From Bacteroidales bacterium (GTDB lineage: Bacteria; Bacteroidota; Bacteroidia; Bacteroidales; Muribaculaceae): 64,000 bases of DNA. The notes under the pieces are model-generated. The model was given only the letters and a program-made list of their open reading frames with translations, searched no databases and was not told the origin of the DNA. The position numbers were made by a program, and so were the translations under genes. The DNA lies in the NCBI GenBank assembly GCA_910575615.1, contig CAJTEX010000015.1:32888-96887 (forward strand), given 5' to 3'. Below are positions 27,836 through 36,824 of the stretch, piece by piece (position 1 is the first letter of the stretch; every line of letters begins with the position of its first letter).

Positions 27836-29281
27836 TTATTCTTCTTCCTGGTGGTCGGCGCGGTAGGCCTCGTCGGGATGGCTGCCTGAGCCGTCGAAAC
27901 AGTGGGTGCAGACACGGCATTTGGGCAGCCCGATGCTCTTCACCATGTCATCAAGCTTGCTGAAACGGAGGGTCGAAAGGCCCAGACGACGGGCGATTTC
28001 CTCCACCATGCGTTCATACTGCGGAGTGCCGGCGGTGGCGTAAAGTTCGAGGTTTGCCTTGTCGTCACCTTCGAAGTCTTTGATTATCTGGCGGGTGATA
28101 AGCTCCATATCGCTCTTTGAGGAGGTGAAGCCGATGAAGGGACAGCCGTAAACCAGAGGCGGACATGAGATGCGGGCGTGGACCTCTTTCGCGCCACAGC
28201 CGAAGAAGGTGCGCACATTGTCGCGCAGCTGGGTGCCGCGTACTATGGAGTCGTCACAGAACACCACTCGCTTGCCGTTGAGGATGGCGCGGTTGGGGAT
28301 GAGCTTCATCTTGGCGACGAGGTCGCGGCGCGACTGGTTGCCGGGGGTGAACGAGCGGGGCCATGTGGGGGTGTATTTCAACACCGCGCGCTGGTAGGGG
28401 ATGCCGCGCCCCTCGGCGTAACCAAGGGCGTGGCCCACGCCGGAGTCGGGGATGCCGCATACACAGTCGGCCTCCGTGGGGTCTTTCTCGCCCATCGTCT
28501 TGCCGCCGGCCTCGCGCATGGCCTCGGTGTTGATGCCGAGGTAGTCGCTCGCGGGGAACCCGTAATAGACCCATAGGAACGAGCATATCTGCTCGCGGTG
28601 TCCAGGGGCCTGCAGCTGCTCCAGTGAGTCGGGGCGCAGCCTGACGATTTCGCCGGGACCGAGGTCGCGCACCACCTCATAGTCGAGGTTGGGGAATGCC
28701 GAGGTCTCGGAGGTCGCGGCGTAGGCGCCCGGTTTGTGGCCTATTATTATAGGTGTGCGGCCAAGATAGTCGCGGGCGGCGATGATGCCGTCTTCGGTCA
28801 GGATTAACATCGAGCATGAGCCTTTGATTTTGCGGTAGACGAGGTTTATGCCGTCCACGAAATCCTTGCCCATGTTGATGAGCAGGGCCACAAGCTCGGT
28901 CTGGTTGATTTTGTTGGCCGACAGCTCGCTGAAATGATGCCCCTCGGCAATCAGCTCGTCGGCGATTTCACGCAGGTTGTTGATTTTAGCGACGGTGACC
29001 ACGGCGTAACGCCCCAGATGGGAGTTGACGATGATCGGCTGCGGGTCGGTGTCGCTGATCACGCCGATACCCTGGTTCCCGACAAACGAATCGAGTTCAT
29101 CCTCGAATTTCGAGCGGAAATAGTCGCGTTCAAGTTTGTGGATTTTGCGGTTGAAACCCTCCTCGGGGTCGAAAGTCACCATGCCGGCACGTTTGGTGCC
29201 GAGGTGTGAGTTGTAGTCAGTGCCGTAAAAAAGGTCATTGACACACGGCTTTGCCATTGCGGCACCGAAGAAACCTCCCAT
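27836..29281 (-). CDS. Amidophosphoribosyltransferase-like protein lacking the N-terminal cysteine
   Basis: The 481-residue protein is a PurF homologue: an N-terminal Ntn glutaminase-like domain and a C-terminal phosphoribosyltransferase domain with the PRPP motif VVFCDDSIVRGTQLRD. The start at 29281 gives MGGFFG where active PurF has MCGIFG, so the nucleophilic cysteine is replaced by glycine. An upstream ATG at 29314 exists but does not restore it. Such Cys-less paralogues occur in Bacteroidetes beside a canonical PurF, as far as I recall. Ammonia-dependent activity or another role is possible. The C terminus has CRVCTHC. The promoter is at 29385-29415. Confidence 0.85.
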   Translation of the reverse strand: MGGFFGAAMAKPCVNDLFYGTDYNSHLGTKRAGMVTFDPEEGFNRKIHKLERDYFRSKFEDELDSFVGNQGIGVISDTDPQPIIVNSHLGRYAVVTVAKINNLREIADELIAEGHHFSELSANKINQTELVALLINMGKDFVDGINLVYRKIKGSCSMLILTEDGIIAARDYLGRTPIIIGHKPGAYAATSETSAFPNLDYEVVRDLGPGEIVRLRPDSLEQLQAPGHREQICSFLWVYYGFPASDYLGINTEAMREAGGKTMGEKDPTEADCVCGIPDSGVGHALGYAEGRGIPYQRAVLKYTPTWPRSFTPGNQSRRDLVAKMKLIPNRAILNGKRVVFCDDSIVRGTQLRDNVRTFFGCGAKEVHARISCPPLVYGCPFIGFTSSKSDMELITRQIIKDFEGDDKANLELYATAGTPQYERMVEEIARRLGLSTLRFSKLDDMVKSIGLPKCRVCTHCFDGSGSHPDEAYRADHQEEE

Positions 29282-29384
29282 ATCGAAAACAAATAGTCTG
29301 TTGGCCGCTGGCAACCAATGAGATAAGCATATGTGACAACCTTGTCTGCCTGTGGCCGTTAACTGTGAAACCTAAAAGATGGCG

Positions 29385-29415
29385 CAAAGTTACGAAAAAT
29401 CCCGTTGCGGCCAAT
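29385..29415 (-). promoter_or_regulatory. Promoter of the PurF-like gene
   Basis: TAACTTTG on the minus strand (29385-29392) is preceded by ATTG at 29412-29415, 19 bp away. The -33 region lies inside the PBP1A terminator hairpin. Confidence 0.7.
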
Positions 29416-29433
29416 GACCGCGACGGGATTTTT
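29395..29433 (-). terminator. Terminator of the PBP1A gene
   Basis: AAAAATCCCGT (29395-29405) pairs with ACGGGATTTTT (29423-29433). Read on the minus strand it ends in a T run and lies about 50 bases past the PBP1A stop. Confidence 0.85.
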
Positions 29434-29485
29434 TAATGGTTTTTTATGGGTGTCTCACATAGGCGAGAGCTATCTTCTGGCAATG

Positions 29486-31912
29486 TCAGTCGAAGATGTC
29501 TGAAATGGTCTCCTCTGCGTCATAAGACTCCTCCACATAGTCATAGAACTCCTTGTCGCAAACCTGCGAGAAGTCGGTCTCGAAACGTGTGTTCTGGCTG
29601 TAAGGCAGGCGGTTGTCGGCATAGACCTTGCGCAGGTATAGGCCCACAATCGGGAGGGCCGCCGCCGCGCCCTGGCCGCTGGCCATCGAGTTGAAGTGGA
29701 TGAAGCGTTCCTCGCCACCTACCCACGCGCCGTTGACCAGCTCGGGAGAGAAGGCCATGAACCACGCGTCGGAGTTGTAGTTGGTGGTGCCGGTCTTGCC
29801 TCCCATCTCGGCAGTGATGTTGTAAGGGGGGCGGCGCAGGCGGTTGGCCGTTCCGGAGTCTACGACATTGAGCAGCATGGAGAGGATTTTGGCGTAGGCC
29901 GCCTCTGAAATCACCTCGGTGTGGCGGGTGGAGAACTCGGATATGACATTGCCGTTGGCATCGGAAATCGATGTCACATACAGCGGATCTGCCCTCATGC
30001 CGTTGTTGGCATATGCGGTGTAGGCCCCTACCATCTCGCGGATGGAGACCTCGCATGACCCGAGGCATATCGACATCACCGGGGTGAGGGTATTGGTGAT
30101 GCCGAAGTTGTGCATGTTTCTCACGAGTGTCTGCGGAGACAGCTGCTCCATGAGGCGCGCCGAAATCCAGTTGTTGGAGTAGGTGAGTGCCCATCTGAGG
30201 TCGACCATCTCCCCGACGCGCGCGTGGCCCGAGTTGCGCGGTGCCCAGGGGCGTCCGCTCTCGTCGATGATTACCGGCTGGGCGTTGAGCATGCGGTCAC
30301 AGGGGGTGAATCCCTCCTCCATCGCGTATGTGTAGAGGAATGGTTTGATGGTCGAGCCAATCTGGCGTCGCCCGGTGGCGACCATGTCATACTGGAAGAA
30401 GGAGAAATTCGGGCCGCCTACATATGCCTTGACATAGCCGTTGCGGGGGTCCATCGACATGAAACCTGTGCGCAGGAAATGCTTCTGGTAGATAAGCGAG
30501 TCGCGCGGGGTCATGACCGTGTCCACCACCCCGTGGTATGAGAAGACATTCATCTCGCGGGGGGTGTTGAACGCCTGCGAGATTTCCTCCTCCGAGGCTC
30601 CGGCCTTCTTCATCACCCGGTATCGGTCGGTCTGCTTTATGGCCTTGTTGATGAGCGAAGCCACCGAGACCTTGCCAAGTTCCTCGCCGTTGGAGGTGTA
30701 TGGGGCGTTGCGCGACCCGCGTTTCTCCCTGAAGAAAGCCGCCTGCAGCGACGACATGTGTTCCTGCACGGCCTCTTCGGCATAACGCTGCATACGGGAG
30801 TCTATCGTGGTGTGTATCTTCAGGCCGTCGGTGTACAGGTCATATTTGGTGCCGTCGGGCTTGGGGTTCTTCTCGATCCATCCGAAGAGGGGATTTGTCT
30901 CCCAGGCAATGGAGTCGTCGATGTATTTCTGTTTCTCCCACCCGCGGTAGTTGGCCAGTTCGGGCTTCTTGGCTGTCAGTATGCGGCGCAGCTCCTCGCG
31001 GAAATATGGCGCGAGACCCTCCTTGTGGTCTACGCGGTTGAAGTGGAGCGTCAGCGGCAGCTGCTTGAGTGAGTCAAGCTCGGCCTTGGTGATTTTGTCA
31101 TTCTTGTACATCTGCTCCAGCACCACATTGCGGCGTTCGCGGGTGCGCTCGGGATGACGTACAGGGTTGTAGTAGGCCGGATTCTTCACCATGCCAACCA
31201 GTGTTGCCGCCTCTTCGATTGTCAGCTCTTTGGGCTGCTTGCCGAAATAGACATATGCGGCCGACTTGATGCCGACGGCGTTGTAGAGGAAGTCAAACTG
31301 GTTGAGATACATCTTTATTATCTCATCCTTTGAGTAATAGCGCTCGAGCTTGACGGCGATCATCCACTCGATGGGTTTCTGCAGCGCGCGGTCAAACAGG
31401 TTCTCGGTCTCGGGAGAGTAGAGCTGTTTGGCCAGCTGCTGGGTGATGGTGGAGCCGCCGCCGGCGTTTTTCTGCCGCAGGAGCAAGGTCTTTACCACTA
31501 CTCGCGCCATGGCCCTGAGGTCTATGCCCGAGTGGTCTTTGAAGCGGGAGTCTTCGGTGGATATGAGCGCGTCGATGATATACGGCGAAATTTCGGAGTA
31601 ATCGGCGTAGACGCGGTTGCCGGAGTTGCGGTAATAACGGCCCATCTCCTCGCCGTCGGCCGAGTAGATGACCGTGGCGAATTTGTCATTGGGGTTCTGC
31701 AGCTCCTCGATTGGGGGCATGTAGCCTATCCAACCGTTGTATATGAGTGTGAAGAGCAGCAAGACGGCGACCAGGCCGATGGCGAATGTCTTCCATATCC
31801 ATCCGATTGCTTTCCGGTTGCGCCGGCGGCGTTTTTCGGAAGGGGAGAGGGGGGAGGCGCCTGATGCGCGGTCCCGGCGGGAATCCTGTCTGTATTCGTT
31901 GTATGATGGCAT
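29486..31912 (-). CDS. Penicillin-binding protein 1A (transglycosylase/transpeptidase)
   Basis: This bifunctional class A PBP polymerises and cross-links peptidoglycan at the inner membrane. The 808-residue protein has a basic cytoplasmic start, one membrane helix (about 36-60), a GT51 domain with ALISTEDSRFKDHSGID and GGSTITQQLAKQL, and a transpeptidase domain with the active-site serine in GSTIKPF, the SNN motif, and KTGTTNYNSDAWF. The acidic C terminus (EESYDAEETISDIFD) is unexplained. It is encoded 34 bases after tilS on the same strand but has its own -7 element. Confidence 0.93.
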   Translation of the reverse strand: MPSYNEYRQDSRRDRASGASPLSPSEKRRRRNRKAIGWIWKTFAIGLVAVLLLFTLIYNGWIGYMPPIEELQNPNDKFATVIYSADGEEMGRYYRNSGNRVYADYSEISPYIIDALISTEDSRFKDHSGIDLRAMARVVVKTLLLRQKNAGGGSTITQQLAKQLYSPETENLFDRALQKPIEWMIAVKLERYYSKDEIIKMYLNQFDFLYNAVGIKSAAYVYFGKQPKELTIEEAATLVGMVKNPAYYNPVRHPERTRERRNVVLEQMYKNDKITKAELDSLKQLPLTLHFNRVDHKEGLAPYFREELRRILTAKKPELANYRGWEKQKYIDDSIAWETNPLFGWIEKNPKPDGTKYDLYTDGLKIHTTIDSRMQRYAEEAVQEHMSSLQAAFFREKRGSRNAPYTSNGEELGKVSVASLINKAIKQTDRYRVMKKAGASEEEISQAFNTPREMNVFSYHGVVDTVMTPRDSLIYQKHFLRTGFMSMDPRNGYVKAYVGGPNFSFFQYDMVATGRRQIGSTIKPFLYTYAMEEGFTPCDRMLNAQPVIIDESGRPWAPRNSGHARVGEMVDLRWALTYSNNWISARLMEQLSPQTLVRNMHNFGITNTLTPVMSICLGSCEVSIREMVGAYTAYANNGMRADPLYVTSISDANGNVISEFSTRHTEVISEAAYAKILSMLLNVVDSGTANRLRRPPYNITAEMGGKTGTTNYNSDAWFMAFSPELVNGAWVGGEERFIHFNSMASGQGAAAALPIVGLYLRKVYADNRLPYSQNTRFETDFSQVCDKEFYDYVEESYDAEETISDIFD

Positions 31913-31942
31913 TGTCAGTAAAGTCGTGTCGTGTAAACACGC

Positions 31943-31950
31943 AAAGTTAC
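31943..31950 (-). promoter_or_regulatory. -7 element for the PBP1A gene
   Basis: TAACTTTG on the minus strand overlaps the last codons of tilS and lies 30 bases before the PBP1A start. No -33 TTTG at 19-21 bp. Confidence 0.6.
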
Positions 31951-33350
31951 AATATTTTCATGACATTCAGCATATGAAGTTCCAGAATGTTTTCATCCGA
32001 AGGCTTAACCGGGTAATGTGATGAGTTTTTCAGCCCCGGAAGCCACACCACCGTGTCCCCCAGGCACACCACAGTCTGCCGCTCTTTTTCAAGCACCGAC
32101 AGTTTTCCGTCGGAGAAGATGTCGCTCAGCAGGCGGCTCCCTTTCATGCCGAATGGCCTCATGCGGTCGCCGGTGCGTGGGCGGCGCACGGTCAGGTCGC
32201 CGCTGTCGAGGGCCTTGGGGGAGAACCAGGCGAAGGCGGGGTCGCGGCGCGGCGAGAATCCGCTTCGGGGAATCAGCCGGGCGTGGAGTATCAGCTTTCC
32301 CCCCGGGATTTCCGTGTAGACCTCTCCGTCGCTGATCAGGAGCGACTTGTCGATTGTCAGTGGTGATTCCATGAGCGTGGCGGATTGTCCGGCGGGAATC
32401 AGCATCCCCCTGTCGAGAAGGTAGTGGCGTCCGCTCCTCCCGGTATGGAATTTTCCACTCGATTGGATGTTGTCATGGATCATGCGGATGGCGTTGAGGC
32501 AGAGGTCGCCTTCCAGGATATGATACAGCAGCTCCTCCGGGGCATGCTCCCTCTCCAGTATGAGCGCGGCGTTTATCGCCCCGTCAGGGCGGGTGTATGC
32601 AAGCTTTTTCTCCTCAACCAGGCATCGCAGCAGGCGGTTGTCGCGGGCGATGTTCGCGGCAGTGGTGTCTATACGGCTGCTCGCTCCGGGGAAGCATTCC
32701 TCGAGGGCGGGCAATATGATGTTGCGTATCTTGTTGCGGCTGAAATCGTTGGAGTGGTTGGTGGAGTCGGTGACATGCTCCAGCCCTTTCATTTCAAGGA
32801 ATAGAAGTATTTGCTGCCTGGTAAGGCAAAGCAACGGGCGTATGAATATGCCCCTGCGTGGAGGTATGCCTTTCGCACCGCCGGTGCCGCAGCCTCTAAT
32901 GGTGTTGAGCAGGAAGGTCTCGACATTGTCGTCTCCGTGATGGCCCGTCGCGACTGCCTCAAGCCTCATCGTGCCGGCGATTTCCTGAAACCATTCATAA
33001 CGGAGCGCCCGGCAGGCCATCTCTACTGATTCCCCTGTCTCTTTCATCCGACCGTCCACATCGAAACGGATCTTGTGCAATTCCACTCCCGCTTTGGCGC
33101 ACGCGTCTGACACGAAAGCCTCGTCTCGTTCGCTCTCCTCCCCGCGCAGGCCGAAATTGCAGTGGAGGGCTACCGGTTCCCATCCCAGGTCTATGGCGGT
33201 ATGCAGCAGGGTCATCGAGTCAGCGCCTCCGCTGCAAGCTATCCCGACTCGGGGATGTCCTGTCAGCAGCCAGCCCATTCCGTTGTCACGCATGTATTGC
33301 CTGACCCGTCCGGTCGGCGACTCTATGAGGTTTGTTCTTCTATTGGTCAT
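31947..33350 (-). CDS. tilS: tRNA(Ile)-lysidine synthetase TilS
   Basis: TilS attaches lysine to C34 of the CAU-anticodon tRNA-Ile so that it reads AUA. The 467-residue protein has the PP-loop SGGADS at residues 40-45, the family stretch GHHGDDNVETFLLNTIRGCG, and a C-terminal substrate-binding domain. The start at 33350 (MTNRRTNL) is preferred over an upstream in-frame ATG at 33494, because a -7 element lies at 33395-33402, between the two. Confidence 0.93.
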   Translation of the reverse strand: MTNRRTNLIESPTGRVRQYMRDNGMGWLLTGHPRVGIACSGGADSMTLLHTAIDLGWEPVALHCNFGLRGEESERDEAFVSDACAKAGVELHKIRFDVDGRMKETGESVEMACRALRYEWFQEIAGTMRLEAVATGHHGDDNVETFLLNTIRGCGTGGAKGIPPRRGIFIRPLLCLTRQQILLFLEMKGLEHVTDSTNHSNDFSRNKIRNIILPALEECFPGASSRIDTTAANIARDNRLLRCLVEEKKLAYTRPDGAINAALILEREHAPEELLYHILEGDLCLNAIRMIHDNIQSSGKFHTGRSGRHYLLDRGMLIPAGQSATLMESPLTIDKSLLISDGEVYTEIPGGKLILHARLIPRSGFSPRRDPAFAWFSPKALDSGDLTVRRPRTGDRMRPFGMKGSRLLSDIFSDGKLSVLEKERQTVVCLGDTVVWLPGLKNSSHYPVKPSDENILELHMLNVMKIL

Positions 33351-33394
33351 ATGTGGTGGCGGGTGGATGGGTTTGTTACCCCGGATTCCTGGTG

Positions 33395-33402
33395 CAAAAT
33401 TA
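33395..33402 (-). promoter_or_regulatory. -7 element for tilS
   Basis: The minus strand reads TAATTTTG, 45 bases before the tilS ATG. It decides the tilS start. No good -33 element was found. Confidence 0.6.
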
Positions 33403-33535
33403 CGAAAAAAACAGGAAATCTGTTCCCCTTTGAGTCTCAACGAGTTTGTAACAAGATGGTAAAATCGAGAACGAATAAACAGTTGTATTAACAATAATTA
33501 ACCAAAAATATGATGAGGATGTCGCGATTCTCTTG

Positions 33536-33800
33536 TAACTTTGTGACATCATTAGTGAAAGAGAATACTGATTGCACCGATTAATTTAGCTGATTGCACC
33601 TATTTAGAGAATACTGATTGCACCTACATAGATTTAGAATTTTGAATTAATGTGATGAATTTGTTTGGTACATTGTTTGTTTCATATTGCGATGTGTTAA
33701 ATTATTAACATACAAGTCATTTCAATACTGACAATATTACAAATGCCAATAAGGAAGGAGCCGGATTCGATGTGAATCGAGTCCGGTTTCATTTTTTTAT
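33536..33800 (+). ncRNA. Candidate non-coding transcript with internal repeats
   Basis: A -7 element TAACTTTG (33536-33543) and a strong plus-strand terminator (33758-33800) bracket about 255 bases with no gene. The predicted start is near 33546. The 5' part holds GAGAATACTGATTGCACC twice (33561-33578 and 33607-33624), with a shorter copy CTGATTGCACC between (33590-33600). The only frame of note is 17 codons (33655-33708, MNLFGTLFVSYCDVLNY). The -33 element is poor. It may be an sRNA, a short peptide gene or the relic of a leader. Confidence 0.45.
33758..33800 (+). terminator. Strong plus-strand terminator
   Basis: GCCGGATTCGAT pairs with ATCGAGTCCGGT around GTGA, followed by a run of seven T after TTTCA. 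Read on the minus strand there is no T run, so it serves a plus-strand transcript, although no plus-strand gene precedes it. Confidence 0.85.
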
Positions 33801-33846
33801 ATGCCCCAATTATTATGGTATAAGGGGTGTTTACGGGCGCAGGCAA

Positions 33847-34299
33847 TCAAGAGGAAATCACAGGGAAGCCATGGCTCAGGCCAATCACGGCTACGAAAAA
33901 GAGTATAAGAGCGATGATTCCGATGAATGAGATGACGGTCCCGGCTATGGCGAGGCCGCGCGGTGCCTTGAACAGTCCTATCACAGAGAAGATGGTGCCG
34001 AGCAACCACAGGATGAAGCCGAGGACCGGTGTCCAGCAAAGCACCAGTGAGAGCAGGGCCAGGATGAATCCGGCTGTGCCGATGCCGTTTTTCTTCACCG
34101 GGGGCTGGTTGATGATGATTTGCTGCGGCGGGTAGGGCTGCTGGTATGGTGGTTGCTGATACGGCTGTTGATATGGGGGCTGTTGCTGGTAAGGCTGCCC
34201 CTGATATGGTTGCTGATAAGGTGGCAGCTGGTAAGGCTGTTGCCCTTGATATGGGGGCTGATGGCCCGGAGCGCCTGGCTGCTGGTTGTTGTTGTTCAT
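33847..34299 (-). CDS. Small membrane protein with Q/P/Y-rich N terminus
   Basis: The 150-residue protein has a low-complexity N terminus (residues 1-68) made of repeats of YQQP and PPYQ, then a conserved-looking membrane part with two hydrophobic segments (GTAGFILALLSLVLCW and GLAIAGTVISFIGIIALILF), like DUF4190-type proteins. The repeats are expected to be disordered and cytoplasmic. It is the last gene of the PASTA-RluD run, 46 bases after the pseudouridine synthase. The function is unknown. Confidence 0.75.
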   Translation of the reverse strand: MNNNNQQPGAPGHQPPYQGQQPYQLPPYQQPYQGQPYQQQPPYQQPYQQPPYQQPYPPQQIIINQPPVKKNGIGTAGFILALLSLVLCWTPVLGFILWLLGTIFSVIGLFKAPRGLAIAGTVISFIGIIALILFFVAVIGLSHGFPVISS

Positions 34300-34345
34300 C
34301 TTGGTCAGGAGGTTTGGGGTGTCTGGTGAATTTAGGATGGTTGCG

Positions 34346-35506
34346 TTATCGGGCGGCGGAGGCGTAGGTGCGCCAGCGCTCGAGAAGCTGTTCCATGTCT
34401 GGGGGGATGGGGGCGGAGAAAAACATCTCTTCGCCTGTGCGGGGATGGGTGAAGCCGAGGGTGCGGGCGTGGAGCGCCTGTCGAGGGCATGTCGAGAAAC
34501 AGTTGTTTACAAACTGCCGGTAAGATGCCGCCGTGGTGCCGCGCAATATCTGGTCGCCGCCATATCGGGCATCATTGAAAAGCGGATGGCCGATGTGGCG
34601 CATGTGGACACGTATCTGATGGGTGCGTCCGGTCTCAAGCACACATTTTACCAGCGATACATGGCCAAATGTCTCCAACACCTCGTAATGGGTCACGGCA
34701 TGCTTGCCCAGCTCAGAGTCGGCGGGGTAGACGGCCATCTGGAGCCTGTCTTTCAGCGACCTGCCTATGTTCCCCTCGATGCGGCCGGCGGCGGGGGAGG
34801 GGATGCCCCAGACCAGTGCGCGGTATTCGCGTTTGGTGGTCTTGTTGAAAAACTGTTTGCCGAGATGGGTCTTCGCGTCGGGGGTCTTGGCGACCACGAG
34901 CAGGCCTGAGGTGTCTTTGTCGATGCGGTGTACCAGCCCGAGTCGGGGGTCGTTCACGTCATAGTCGGGATTGTCGCGCAGATGCCACGCGAGCGCGTTG
35001 ACCAGCGTGCCGGTCCAGTTGCCATGGCCGGGATGCACCACCAGTCCGGCTGGCTTGTTTACCACCAGCAGGTCCTGGTCTTCATACACGATGTCGAGCG
35101 GGATGTCTTCCGGGGTGATTTCCATCTCGTAGCGCGGACGGTCCATCACCACCGACACCACATCGCGCGGCTTGACGCGGTAGTTGGATTTCACTGCCTT
35201 GCCGTTGACCAGTATGCACCCCGCCTCGGCTGCCTGCTGGATGCGGTTGCGCGAGGCTTTCTGCATATGGTCGACCAGGAATTTGTCTACCCTCAGCAGC
35301 TGTTGCCCCTGGTCGGCTATAAACCGGAAATGCTCGTAGAGATCATTCCCGCTATCCGGCCCGGCGGCATCGTCGTCCTCCTCCTCCATGTCGGCCAGCT
35401 CGACGCTGTCTGCTTCGGGGCGGCTGTCATGGATGCGCGCGGCTGTGTCAGCCACGTCTGTGGCGGTGGCGCGGTCGGCCGGTATGTTTTCTTTGTTGTC
35501 GGTCAT
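34346..35506 (-). CDS. RluA/RluD-family pseudouridine synthase
   Basis: The 386-residue enzyme converts uridines to pseudouridine in rRNA, most likely at the RluD sites of 23S helix 69. It has an acidic N-terminal extension of about 65 residues (MEEEDDDAAG), an S4 RNA-binding domain (about 70-130) and the catalytic domain with HRIDKDTSG, in which D196 is the nucleophile, and TGRTHQIRVH. The extension is not part of the family core. The start follows the PASTA gene by three bases. Confidence 0.92.
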   Translation of the reverse strand: MTDNKENIPADRATATDVADTAARIHDSRPEADSVELADMEEEDDDAAGPDSGNDLYEHFRFIADQGQQLLRVDKFLVDHMQKASRNRIQQAAEAGCILVNGKAVKSNYRVKPRDVVSVVMDRPRYEMEITPEDIPLDIVYEDQDLLVVNKPAGLVVHPGHGNWTGTLVNALAWHLRDNPDYDVNDPRLGLVHRIDKDTSGLLVVAKTPDAKTHLGKQFFNKTTKREYRALVWGIPSPAAGRIEGNIGRSLKDRLQMAVYPADSELGKHAVTHYEVLETFGHVSLVKCVLETGRTHQIRVHMRHIGHPLFNDARYGGDQILRGTTAASYRQFVNNCFSTCPRQALHARTLGFTHPRTGEEMFFSAPIPPDMEQLLERWRTYASAAR

Positions 35507-35509
35507 AGG

Positions 35510-36571
35510 TCAGTCGATGTTCAGTGCTTCGATGGTCTGCTCGATGGCTGCGGTGTCGACAATCTCCTCGGTGGGGTAGTAGGTGTCGCCCCTGCCTCCG
35601 CCGACCTCGAGGGTAATCACGGCGGAGATGGGCACCTTTGCCCCGGGCCGCAGCGAGACACCGTTGAACCTGGCGCCAAGCACGAGCCCTGAGTATTCCG
35701 ACGGTACGCTGACGGTCATCACCTGCGTGATTCCCAGCCCTTCGAGCATCGAGCGGGCCTGGCGTTCGGAGACATCATAGAAGTCGGGTATGGTCACCAT
35801 CTTGGGGGTGTAGGCCACCAGGGTGAGGTAGACCGTGCCGCCACGTTTGATTTTGGCCAGGGGGATGGGGCTTTGGTCAACCACCGTGCCTGGACGGGCG
35901 TAGCTGTCATACACCGAGTCGGTCACCACCGCCTTCAAGCCCGCGCGGGATATGTTGCCGCGCGCCATGTCGAAGCTTTGCCCTTTCACGTCGGGCACCG
36001 CGCGCTCCTGGCCGTGGAATGTCCAGAAGTCAAGAAACCACAGGGCCATCCAGATGGCCAACACGGTGGCTGCCACCGCGTAAAGCAGGTTCATCATCAC
36101 CGGATGACGTTTGCGGAAGCTTTCTTTGTTTTTCCCCTCCATATGGTCGTAATCGTCGTTGCCGTAGTTGTTCAGGCCGCGTCCGCCTTGCCGGGGCTGG
36201 TTGTCGCGGAATCCGTCACGGTATCCTGCCCTGTAGCCGTCGCGGGCATCATCCCTTGGTGGTCTCGCGGGCCGTCGGGGCTGGCGGTCGTCGCGCGGGT
36301 ACTGTTCGGTGTAATAGCCGCGGTCATCCTCAGGGTAATGGTCTGGGCTCTCCTCGGGATAATATGGATTGCCCTCCCGGTCATATTCCTCCTCGGAATA
36401 ATAGCCATCCTCGGGATAGTATTCCTCGTCGGGATAATACTCGTCGTCGGGATACTGGCCGCCGCGGCTGTCTGCCGCGTAGCCGCCCTGTTCTCCTTCC
36501 GGAAAGTCTATGTCACGGCGTTGGCCGCGGCTGTTGTCTCTATATTGATTGTGTTCCTCTCTGTTGTTCAT
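35510..36571 (-). CDS. PASTA domain membrane protein
   Basis: The 353-residue protein has a long acidic, tyrosine-rich cytoplasmic region (residues 1-160, with repeats such as YYPDEEYYPEDGYY), a membrane helix (about 168-190) and two PASTA domains (RAVPDVKGQSFDMARGN and MVTIPDFYDVSERQARSML). PASTA domains bind peptidoglycan or its fragments in kinases and PBPs, but no kinase domain is present. A PASTA gene followed by an RluD gene is usual in Bacteroidetes. The start at 36571 (MNNREEHN) is preferred over the ATG at 36604, because it lies closer to the normal family start. Confidence 0.85.
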   Translation of the reverse strand: MNNREEHNQYRDNSRGQRRDIDFPEGEQGGYAADSRGGQYPDDEYYPDEEYYPEDGYYSEEEYDREGNPYYPEESPDHYPEDDRGYYTEQYPRDDRQPRRPARPPRDDARDGYRAGYRDGFRDNQPRQGGRGLNNYGNDDYDHMEGKNKESFRKRHPVMMNLLYAVAATVLAIWMALWFLDFWTFHGQERAVPDVKGQSFDMARGNISRAGLKAVVTDSVYDSYARPGTVVDQSPIPLAKIKRGGTVYLTLVAYTPKMVTIPDFYDVSERQARSMLEGLGITQVMTVSVPSEYSGLVLGARFNGVSLRPGAKVPISAVITLEVGGGRGDTYYPTEEIVDTAAIEQTIEALNID

Positions 36572-36630
36572 TGTATGGACGGTTTGTGCGGGGGAGGCGC
36601 GCAATGCGGTGCGCGTCCCGTTTCAAACCG

Positions 36631-36638
36631 CAAAAATA
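36631..36638 (-). promoter_or_regulatory. -7 element for the PASTA operon
   Basis: TATTTTTG on the minus strand lies 60 bases before the PASTA start. A second copy is at 36714-36721. Confidence 0.45.
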
Positions 36639-36824
36639 ACGAAAATACTCCGAAAGAAAAAATGAAAAATTATTTTAGGAATTTTTGCAAATTTTAAATC
36701 TTATAAGTTTTTGCAAAAATAAGCGAAGTCAATCCTTCCTGTATAAAAAGAGTCTTATAGCACAATCAGTTTTTTTACAGTGTGATTTAAATCGAAATTG
36801 GTGGCTTTTTGTTGGCGTTCGTTT

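Noticed and set aside
34100..34300. A separate repeat element
   Set aside because: The repeats are the codons of the Q/P/Y-rich N terminus of the membrane protein at 33847-34299.
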